From DASRFR01 sp035651455 (GTDB lineage: Bacteria; Acidobacteriota; Terriglobia; Terriglobales; Acidobacteriaceae), in NCBI GenBank assembly GCA_035651455.1, contig DASRFR010000008.1, forward strand, positions 41,483-105,482: DNA of 64,000 nt, written 5' to 3'. The position numbers and the translations under genes were made by a program. The stretch's first letter is position 1; every line of letters begins with the position of its first letter. The notes under the pieces are model-generated. The model saw only the letters and a list, made by a program, of their open reading frames with translations, ran no database searches and was not told where the DNA came from. This document shows, in pieces, positions 19,196 through 26,785 of the stretch.

Positions 19196-19260
19196 GCTAT
19201 TCCGGCTGTCGCAAAACTAGTGCAGTGATCGGAATTACTGAAATGAATCAGGATTTCTCT

Positions 19261-20163
19261 TTAGCGCTCCAGCGCAGAGCGGTCCCACTTGCCCAGGTTG
19301 GCTCCGGCTTCGTAGGTGGATTGCAGGAAGGAGAGCAAGGTCTCTGCAGGAGACGGCGAAGTTCTTACATCCTCGTACATAAGAAGGAATTCGTGCAGGC
19401 TGCGATGGTAGTAGGCCGGTGGCGGCGAAATCCTTGCGTCTCCAAATCCCTCAGGCTCCGGGGCGGCATAGGCGTAAAATGCCGCGTCTCGAATGTCGCC
19501 GCTGCCGGGCCAGAATCCCGCGCTGATTACCTCATGCGAGTATGCCTCACGCGTGATCGGATCTGCACCCGGCCGTTCGGGCGCTCGTCGTCCCGAGAAA
19601 CGTGTCACCGCCAAATCGAAACTTCCCCAGAAGAAGTGCACGGGACTGCACTTGCCGACGAACTCGCACCGGAATTGCTTGAATACCGCGTCGACTAGCA
19701 CCAGCGCGCGAAAAAAGCGCTCAACCGCTGCGGCATCGTAAGAAGAATGCTGCGTGTCCTGTTCAAACGGAACGGGATTCGGAATTTCTACCGGCACTGG
19801 CCAGATTTTCACCACGATACCAAGCTTGGCCAGTTGCTCCATGAAGACCCGATAGAACTCAGCCACCGGCATTGCCCGCAACGCAAGCACTTCACTTTGT
19901 CCGGAATCAGTCTGGATTCGTAGCTGGTGATGGAGAAAGTCAAACTGCACTTCAAAGATGCCACAACCGTACGGGATAGCCGAGGTCGTAAGACCGACCG
20001 GATTTACGTACAAAGGCACCTGCCACCAGTGATTCACCGGAGGGCTCAGCGCAAGGCGCACCTTACCTACGATCTGCGTCCACATATGCAGGGTCTCGCA
20101 AGTGTCCTTCCAGTCTGCCAGGTGGAGCACGGGCCATGGGTGCGAGATTAACGGCGTCTTCAT
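19261..20163 (-). CDS. DUF5996 family protein
   Basis: A 300-residue soluble protein matching the DUF5996 family by its opening (WPVLHLADWKDTCETLHMWTQIVGKVRL, shown in part) and the run HWWQVPLYVNPVGL and FWPGSGD / DAAFYAYAAPEP. Family members are conserved in many soil bacteria and have no assigned reaction. No signal peptide. It starts 21 bases downstream of the GH20 stop on the same strand, so the two probably share a transcript. A 19-bp near-perfect palindrome (20155-20173) covers its start codon and no ordinary ribosome site is seen, so initiation may be weak or coupled. Confidence 0.8.
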   Translation of the reverse strand: MKTPLISHPWPVLHLADWKDTCETLHMWTQIVGKVRLALSPPVNHWWQVPLYVNPVGLTTSAIPYGCGIFEVQFDFLHHQLRIQTDSGQSEVLALRAMPVAEFYRVFMEQLAKLGIVVKIWPVPVEIPNPVPFEQDTQHSSYDAAAVERFFRALVLVDAVFKQFRCEFVGKCSPVHFFWGSFDLAVTRFSGRRAPERPGADPITREAYSHEVISAGFWPGSGDIRDAAFYAYAAPEPEGFGDARISPPPAYYHRSLHEFLLMYEDVRTSPSPAETLLSFLQSTYEAGANLGKWDRSALER

Positions 20164-20173
20164 AATGAAGACG
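20155..20173. repeat. 19-bp palindrome over the DUF5996 start codon
   Basis: CGTCTTCAT (20155-20163), one central A, then ATGAAGACG (20165-20173): a perfect 9-bp inverted repeat. It carries an ATG on each strand; the minus-strand ATG is the DUF5996 start. It lies in the 21-base gap after the GH20 gene. It could be an mRNA hairpin controlling translation or an operator; coincidence cannot be excluded. Confidence 0.45.
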
Positions 20174-20184
20174 TCAGTTTACAA

Positions 20185-22242
20185 CTACTGCTCCGACTGC
20201 GCTTGTCCAGCACTGGCTTGCACGAGTCGCTCGACGGCGGGAATGACCACCAGCAGCAGCTGCGCATTTGGCTTTGCAGCTTCTTTGAAGAATGCGAGTT
20301 GTTGGTCCGCCCACCCACCCGGCGCTTTTTCGCGCTTTTCAAGGTAGTCCAACGCCTGCAATCCAACTGCGCCCAGTCGCGCCAAATTTTGTGAGATGGG
20401 AAGCACCTCTTCCAGCAGAAACGATTGCCTCGCTAGCTCTTCGATTCTGGCATCGTTTTCCTTCCATGAAACGAGCAGAGTTCGCAGTTCCGTCTTTTCC
20501 TCGTCACTGGCCGTCCGCGAAAGCAATGCTGCTACCAGACGCTCCGCCTTGCGACCGACCGGACTTTCAGGGCGCGCTGCATCGATCACCCGAAACAGCG
20601 GGTCGGCGCTGGTAGGCGGTGTAATCGCGAGTTCCTCGCGCGCGTAGTCTTTGACCGGTTCCACTGCATCCGTCAGCGTTTGTACGGCGGAACTCTCCAG
20701 GGTTCCGCCAATTCTCTGCAGCATTGGAACGTAATTCGAGTTGTGCGTCAGGCCGAGAAAGTCTAACCGGCGGCTCACCTCGTCCATTCGCTCATACATT
20801 GAGTCTGTGTCGCGTACCTCTTGTGGAGACCACAACCGTTCGGCAATCACCGCGGCCCGCGGCCAGATGCGTGAATCTATGTTTTCCGGCGATACGTACT
20901 CGGACCAGATGCAGGCCTCTCCGCCTAATATCCGTTTCCTTTCTTCCGGGCCAAGATTGGCGGCGCCCGCCGCCAATGGGTCAACTTCGTAATGCCGTTT
21001 CGCTGACCAGTTCAAGTCGAGATAGTAGCCGTAGGAAAGTAAGCCCCGGTAGCCTTGTTTCGCTGCCGCTGCAAGCGAATCCTGTCCCCGCCAGGATTGG
21101 ACCACGATCGAGTTAGGCGCTCCCGGACTCAGAACCTCATCCCATCCCACCATGATCTTTCCGTGCTTGCTTACAATCTTCTGCACTCGCTGCACGAAAT
21201 AAGTTTGCAGCTCTTCGTTGCTCTTCATTCCATGAAGGCGCATGAAGTCTCGTATCGCAAGGTTCGAACTCCATTGCTTTCCATTTACTTCATCGCCGCC
21301 GATGTGGAAATACTGGTCCGGAAACAGCTTGGCCATCTCCCCGATGAAGTCGTCGAGGAACTTGTAAGTTTGTTCGTTCGTGGGGTCCATCGCGGGATCG
21401 AAGATGCCCCATTTGCGCTCGATCTGGTAAGGTCCGGGAGCGCTCGCCAACTCCGGATAGCCCACCAGCCACGCCGTGCTGTGCCCGGGCATGTCGAACT
21501 CAGGCACGACCCGAATTCCTCGATCGCGAGCGTACGCGATCACCTCTCGAACTTCTGCCTGGGTGTAGTACAGGCCATCTGAGCCCAAACCCTGCAGCTT
21601 GGGAAACCTTCGGCTTTCGACGCGGAACCCCTGGTTGTCGGATAGGTGCCAATGAAAGACGTTCATCTTCACAGCTGCCATGCCGTCGAGATTGCGTTTG
21701 ATGACGGCCAGCGGCATGAAATGGCGGCTCACGTCAATCATCAGGCCGCGCCACGGAAAACGTGGTGCGTCCTCGATCGTCACCACGGGCACGGAATATC
21801 CCGAATCGCTGATCCGGATCAGCTGCAAAAAGGTCTGCAAACCGCGCATGGCCCCGAGAGTGTTGGAAGCGATCAGGGTCGCGCCGTTCCGGGTCACCTT
21901 CAACTCGTAGGATTCGTCCTCTCCAAGCTCCTGCACTTCCTTGTTCTCGCTGTCGCTGCGGATGCTCAAGGTCACCTTTGTCGCATCTGTCGGTTTCCCA
22001 TCCAGAAGCAGCATGCCGGTCTGTGCCCGCAGACTCTCCAGGAAGTGCTCCACCGCGCGCTGAAGGTGAGTATCCGTGCGGCCCGTCACTGCGACCGAAA
22101 AAGATCGGTCAATCGCGAGGTAGCCATCCTCGACCGTCACCTTCGCCGGCATCGGCATGACACCGATGGTGGCGGCCGTTTGAGCGCCGGCCACGATTGC
22201 TAACCAACAACACATCAGCGCAACCGCGAACAGGGATCGCAT
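20185..22242 (-). CDS. Beta-N-acetylhexosaminidase, GH20
   Basis: A 685-residue exported enzyme with a signal peptide (about 20 residues ending VAGA-Q). An N-terminal GH20b alpha/beta domain (about 25-160) precedes the catalytic TIM barrel beginning WRGLMIDVSRHFMP. The catalytic Asp-Glu pair sits in HIGGDEVNGKQW (D317-E318), with the upstream family motifs NVFHWHLSDNQGFR and VVPEFDMPGH. GH20 enzymes release terminal GlcNAc/GalNAc by substrate-assisted catalysis, so chitin oligomers or peptidoglycan/glycoprotein sugars are likely substrates. The extra C-terminal helical region (about 520-685) is longer than in small GH20s. Divergent from an Oar-like receptor and followed by the DUF5996 gene. 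Confidence 0.92.
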   Translation of the reverse strand: MRSLFAVALMCCWLAIVAGAQTAATIGVMPMPAKVTVEDGYLAIDRSFSVAVTGRTDTHLQRAVEHFLESLRAQTGMLLLDGKPTDATKVTLSIRSDSENKEVQELGEDESYELKVTRNGATLIASNTLGAMRGLQTFLQLIRISDSGYSVPVVTIEDAPRFPWRGLMIDVSRHFMPLAVIKRNLDGMAAVKMNVFHWHLSDNQGFRVESRRFPKLQGLGSDGLYYTQAEVREVIAYARDRGIRVVPEFDMPGHSTAWLVGYPELASAPGPYQIERKWGIFDPAMDPTNEQTYKFLDDFIGEMAKLFPDQYFHIGGDEVNGKQWSSNLAIRDFMRLHGMKSNEELQTYFVQRVQKIVSKHGKIMVGWDEVLSPGAPNSIVVQSWRGQDSLAAAAKQGYRGLLSYGYYLDLNWSAKRHYEVDPLAAGAANLGPEERKRILGGEACIWSEYVSPENIDSRIWPRAAVIAERLWSPQEVRDTDSMYERMDEVSRRLDFLGLTHNSNYVPMLQRIGGTLESSAVQTLTDAVEPVKDYAREELAITPPTSADPLFRVIDAARPESPVGRKAERLVAALLSRTASDEEKTELRTLLVSWKENDARIEELARQSFLLEEVLPISQNLARLGAVGLQALDYLEKREKAPGGWADQQLAFFKEAAKPNAQLLLVVIPAVERLVQASAGQAQSEQ

Positions 22243-22527
22243 GATCTGTATTTATCCTTATCGAAGAATGTCTAGTTGGCGAAGCATAAAAGAACCTGCC
22301 CGCGGCGGCAACTCCGCCCGTTTCATAACAGGATTCCTTTGTGTTTTATGTGCTGTGCGCGATCCGCTTTCCGGCTCCTGAAATTCGTAGAGCTTCTCTG
22401 TGATTTCGGAAGCCACATTTCCTCGCGCACGAAAACGGGCATTCTTCATGACCTTGATTTTGGTTACTTAGCTGCACTTCTCATTGTCATCTCGGATGTT
22501 CGGAGACACAGAACAAGGAGTTCTTGT

Positions 22528-25500
22528 ATGCGAATGTTGCAGTCGGTTGTAGTCGCTATTGTTTTTCTGCTGCTTTCTGTTGCTGCGCTCGCGCAAAGCG
22601 GCGGCATCGCGGGAACCATAACAGATGCAAGTGGCGCTGTCGTGGCCAACGCCCAAGTCACAGTAACAAACAAATTGACGGGGCAGAAACGTTCTTCGCA
22701 GACCAGCGACTCAGGCGCGTTTTCAATTCCCAACCTTCCGGTCGGCGTTTACCAGGTTCTTCTCGAGAAATCCGGGTTTCGGCCGGTGCAGTTCGACAAT
22801 GTGAATGTCACCGTAGCGCAAATCGTCCCGCTGAACGGCAAGTTCGAAGTGGGGTCGGTGGAGGAAACCGTCACCGTCAACAGTACCCAGGAGGCGCCGG
22901 TTGAAACTGAAAGCACTCAGTTGAGCAATCTGGTGGACCAGCAACGCATCAAGGACCTTCCGCTGCTGACGCGCAATCCCTATGAACTGGTTTTGCTGTC
23001 CCCCGGCACCGCGCAGACCAACAGTGCCATTGGCGGGATTACGGTCAACGGCGCCCGCGAGCGTAACAACAATTTCCTGCTCGACGGTCAGGACAATAAC
23101 GACACGTCGGTGCCCGGCATCCTGGGAGGCGTGCTCGACGCGAATCCGGAATCTACCCAGGAGTTCCGCGTCATTACCAATACCTTCAACGCCGAATTCG
23201 GACGCAATACCGGCGCCATCGTCGATGTTGTCACCAAGAGCGGAACCAACGACTTCCATGGCAACGCCTATTGGTTCGGCCGCTACAACGGCTTCGGGGG
23301 CGCTCGCGACTGGTTCAATCGTGTGGGTTCCCCGCAAGATCCATACGTTCGCAACCAGTTTGGCTATTCCTTCGGCGGCCCCATCAAGAAGAACAAGACT
23401 TTTTTCTTCTTCAACGAGGAACTGCAGCGCTTCCGCACGTCCCTCACGAATACGGCTACGGTTCCCACCGCACAATTCAGGACGGGTGTCTTTACCTGGA
23501 ATACTGTTGATCCCATCACCGGAGCTCCGGTTTCAGTTCCGGTGGACTTGCGCCCAGGCTCTTCGCAGAACGCTTTCGGACTGCCCCTGGATCCCACGAT
23601 CCAGCGCATCTTCAGCCTGTATCCGACTCCGACGCAGTTGAACGGGGACGGTATTTCCGGACAGATCTTCTTCCCCAGCGCGTCGCGCCAGAATAGCTAC
23701 CAGACGGTCGCGAAAATCGACCACCATATCACCGACAAGCACACGGTCAGCCTGCGCTACGGGTACGATCATTTCTTCGATCCCAACACCTCGCTCTCCG
23801 ACATTTTGCCGGGAGGCGTCGGCGGTGTTGCCGAAAAGGCAATCGCGCAATCGCTCGCCGGGAACCTGACATCAACCCTCAGTTCGACCCTGGTAAACGA
23901 CTTCCGCGCCGGCTGGAACCACATTTATGCCGCCTTTGACTGCCAGGATACGAGCCTGCTGAACAGCGTCGGCCCGGTGGACCAGTTCGGATATGGCCGC
24001 GACTACCTGTTCAATCCCTTCACCAGCTTCGGATGTCTTGCTCTTACCGCCGACAGCCAGTTCCGCAAAACCGGAACCACCAGCTTCAGCGATGATCTCA
24101 CCTGGTCCCACGGAAATCATCTCCTCAAGTTCGGGATGGACTTCCGCAATATCAGCGAAAGTGGCACTACGAATTTCAGTTCGCGCCGCCAGGTTGATAC
24201 CCGCAATGCCACCAATTTTGGAGTGAGCGTCTTGCAAAACATCACGCCCACGCCGACCGTTGCTCTTGACGATGCCGCTTCAGCGTTCTACGGCCTGGTC
24301 GGCAAAGACCTGGCGGCTGAATTCTTCAACAAAAATGGAGTTCGCCAGCCCACCGATGACAAGATCTTCCGCCAGCATGAGTACGATTTCTATGGCCAGG
24401 ATACGTGGAAGATCCTTCGGAACCTCACGCTGAACCTGGGGCTTCGTTACCAGTTCAACGGGGTTCCCTACGAGGAGAATGCCAACTTCTCAAACCTCTT
24501 AACCCCGCCCGATGCCTTTCCGGTTGTGTATTCCATCGTGGGACCCGGCACCGGCCATATGCTGTATAACAATGACTTCTCAAACATTGAACCGCGCGTA
24601 GGATTTGCGTTTGATCCGAAGGGCGACGGAAAGACGGTCATCCGCGGCGCATTTGGAATCTTTCATGACCGTGTTTTCGGAAACCTGTTTGGCAATGCGC
24701 GCAGCAGTCCGCCATTCGAGCAGGACTACTTCCAGGTCCCGTTCGACACCATCAACAACGCGTTCGGAAGCGGCGCCTTCCCCGCAATCGCGCCGACCAC
24801 GACTCCGTCTGCGACGGTGCCCGACGGCTCCGCCCTGCAGCCTGTCGTCTTTGACACTCATTTCCGCAACAGCTCTGCCAACAACTGGGATTTCGGTATC
24901 CAGCGCGACCTTCCCGGCAACATCCTTCTTGATGTGAACTATGTCGGAAGCAAGGGCACGCATATCTACCGCCAGGTGGATGGCAATCCTCCCGACCCTG
25001 CGCTGGTCAATCAGCTGGTTGCCTTTTGCAGCGATCCCACCAACGCTTTCGGTTGCACGCCGGCGACAGTGAGCAAGGGCAACCTGTTCTTCGGAGCTGA
25101 AAACGGTGTGTTGCCCTTCAACGCGGTACCACACAACGCCTTGTTCCAGCCGTTCTACATCCGCTCGGTGGGCAACTCGATTTACCATGGCCTGCAGACA
25201 AAAATTACCCGGCGCATGTCGCACGGATTTACGGTCCAGGGTTCCTACACCTACTCGCATTCCATCGACGACTCGGGCGACCCGCTCGCGCCAGCCGCCG
25301 GCAACCGGGGCTTCCCACGCAACTCCCGAGCTCTGTTCGAGGAGCGCGGGAATTCCGACAACGACATCCGCCATGTCGGGGTCATCAACTACCTCTGGCA
25401 GCCGCCTCTCGGCCGCGGCCGCGCCTTCCTCAGCCAGGGTATTCTGGGGAGAATCTTTGAGGGCTTCCAGTTCTCCGGCATCACCACGCTACAAACCGGT

Positions 25501-25959
25501 CACCCCTTCGACGTGTTCAGCACTACTGACAGTGAACGCACGGGATTGAGCAACCGCGCAGACCTGGTCGGCGATCCCTTCGCCGCTGGCGCCAACACGG
25601 CGCTCGCAGCGCAGAATGGATTGAAGGTTTGGTTCACCAATCCAGGTGCGTTCGCCCAACCGCCCTTCGGAAGAGCGGGCTCTACCGGGCGCAATCGTTT
25701 CTACGGTCCCGGCTTTGTGAACTTCGACCTGGTTCTGTCAAAAGTCATGAAGTTGACCGAGCGCTTTGGCCTGGAGACCCGCATCGAGGCCTACAACATC
25801 TTCAATCATCCGCATTTCACCAACCCCGGCTCTGATGCGCAGGCGTCAGGCAATCAGTTGAACACCGGGATTTTTGGATTCATCACCTCCACCGCAACCC
25901 GTCCGGACGGCACTACCTCCGCACGCCAGTTGCAAGTCGCGATGAAGCTGACTTTCTGA
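22528..25959 (+). CDS. Oar-like TonB-dependent receptor (second copy)
   Basis: A 1143-residue outer-membrane receptor. The ATG at 22528 is supported by AAGGAG (22515-22520) 7 bases upstream and by a clean signal peptide (RMLQSVVVAIVFLLLSVAALA-Q, given in part); the frame stays open further upstream but is not likely translated. Residues about 25-105 are the carboxypeptidase-regulatory-like domain (GGIAGTITDASGAVV), then a plug (LLTRNPYELVLLSPG, FLLDGQDNNDTS) and a long barrel ending LQVAMKLTF. It diverges from the GH20 gene, repeating the glycosidase/receptor arrangement seen at 2-8 kb. Ligand unknown; GlcNAc oligomers are an inference from the neighbour. Followed by a strong terminator. Confidence 0.9.
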   Translation: MRMLQSVVVAIVFLLLSVAALAQSGGIAGTITDASGAVVANAQVTVTNKLTGQKRSSQTSDSGAFSIPNLPVGVYQVLLEKSGFRPVQFDNVNVTVAQIVPLNGKFEVGSVEETVTVNSTQEAPVETESTQLSNLVDQQRIKDLPLLTRNPYELVLLSPGTAQTNSAIGGITVNGARERNNNFLLDGQDNNDTSVPGILGGVLDANPESTQEFRVITNTFNAEFGRNTGAIVDVVTKSGTNDFHGNAYWFGRYNGFGGARDWFNRVGSPQDPYVRNQFGYSFGGPIKKNKTFFFFNEELQRFRTSLTNTATVPTAQFRTGVFTWNTVDPITGAPVSVPVDLRPGSSQNAFGLPLDPTIQRIFSLYPTPTQLNGDGISGQIFFPSASRQNSYQTVAKIDHHITDKHTVSLRYGYDHFFDPNTSLSDILPGGVGGVAEKAIAQSLAGNLTSTLSSTLVNDFRAGWNHIYAAFDCQDTSLLNSVGPVDQFGYGRDYLFNPFTSFGCLALTADSQFRKTGTTSFSDDLTWSHGNHLLKFGMDFRNISESGTTNFSSRRQVDTRNATNFGVSVLQNITPTPTVALDDAASAFYGLVGKDLAAEFFNKNGVRQPTDDKIFRQHEYDFYGQDTWKILRNLTLNLGLRYQFNGVPYEENANFSNLLTPPDAFPVVYSIVGPGTGHMLYNNDFSNIEPRVGFAFDPKGDGKTVIRGAFGIFHDRVFGNLFGNARSSPPFEQDYFQVPFDTINNAFGSGAFPAIAPTTTPSATVPDGSALQPVVFDTHFRNSSANNWDFGIQRDLPGNILLDVNYVGSKGTHIYRQVDGNPPDPALVNQLVAFCSDPTNAFGCTPATVSKGNLFFGAENGVLPFNAVPHNALFQPFYIRSVGNSIYHGLQTKITRRMSHGFTVQGSYTYSHSIDDSGDPLAPAAGNRGFPRNSRALFEERGNSDNDIRHVGVINYLWQPPLGRGRAFLSQGILGRIFEGFQFSGITTLQTGHPFDVFSTTDSERTGLSNRADLVGDPFAAGANTALAAQNGLKVWFTNPGAFAQPPFGRAGSTGRNRFYGPGFVNFDLVLSKVMKLTERFGLETRIEAYNIFNHPHFTNPGSDAQASGNQLNTGIFGFITSTATRPDGTTSARQLQVAMKLTF

Positions 25960-25978
25960 TTTTGCAGCAAGCACGGCT

Positions 25979-26015
25979 GGGGACGCCCGCGGGCGATGGG
26001 CGTCCCCGTTTTTTT
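25979..26015 (+). terminator. Rho-independent terminator of the second TonB receptor gene
   Basis: GGGGACGCCC (25979-25988) and GGGCGTCCCC (25998-26007) form a perfect 10-bp GC-rich stem with a 9-base loop, followed by G and seven T (26009-26015). It lies 20 bases after the receptor stop. Confidence 0.92.
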
Positions 26016-26239
26016 GCAACCTTGTTAAAGGAAACATTGTTGCAGTTTTCAGGAGTGCCTATTCCACGAAACTGCAAAATTATGCATCTTCTACGGTGTA
26101 GTTCGAATGGCCTCGAACTTTCGTCTTGAACTTGGATTAGGCCTTATGGATACTGATGTGGCGACTTGAGTCTCTGGCCGCTAGTCTCTGGCCTAAGTTT
26201 TTCCCCCCTCGATTTAGCAAGTCCGATCAGGAGCTCAAC

Positions 26240-26785
26240 ATGAAGTCCTTAACCATCTTCCGCGTGCTCTTTGTCGTGTTGATTGTGGCGCTGTGCGCGA
26301 GCGCTGCATTCGCCGATTCTGTCCTCGATCCCACCATCGTGATTCGCGATCCTGCTTGTCCCAGCGGCGGCTGCATCTCCGTGGGTTCCAACTTCACCTT
26401 CGGTGTGCCCAACAGTGGCTTTGGCACCTTGTTTTTCACCAATGCATCCGGTGTCAACTGGTTCAGCTTGAAGTTGACCGAGAGCGGAGTTCCCGCCAAC
26501 GCGATTACCTGCATCACCACCGCGTTCGCGAATTGCTCGGTCTCCACGGTCGGAGGCGTGACCACGATCCTGGTTGCCGGCGTGAATGGAAATTTTCCTG
26601 GCATCGCCAACGGTGAGAATTTCTCCATCGTTTTCCAGTGCAATGATGGCAATTGCTGGCCGGGAGGCCTCGACTTCACCGCCACGGCGAGCACGCCTGA
26701 GCCGGGCACCATGGCATTGCTTGCGACCGGCGTCGGCGCGCTGTGGACCCAGCGCCGCAAGCTGAAAAAGAAAGCCGTCGTTTAG
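26240..26785 (+). CDS. PEP-CTERM sorting-domain exported protein
   Basis: A 181-residue secreted protein. The ATG at 26240 has AGGAG (26229-26233) 6 bases upstream and begins a signal peptide ending SAAFA-D. The body is Gly/Asn/Thr-rich with six cysteines in short CPSGGC- and CNDGNC-like pairs. The C-terminus is a PEP-CTERM signal: PEPGTMALLATG, a short hydrophobic helix, then a basic tail QRRKLKKK. Such proteins are cut and anchored by an exosortase and are linked to exopolysaccharide; no exosortase gene is present here. Its stop overlaps the convergent kinase gene by 4 bases. Confidence 0.85.
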   Translation: MKSLTIFRVLFVVLIVALCASAAFADSVLDPTIVIRDPACPSGGCISVGSNFTFGVPNSGFGTLFFTNASGVNWFSLKLTESGVPANAITCITTAFANCSVSTVGGVTTILVAGVNGNFPGIANGENFSIVFQCNDGNCWPGGLDFTATASTPEPGTMALLATGVGALWTQRRKLKKKAVV

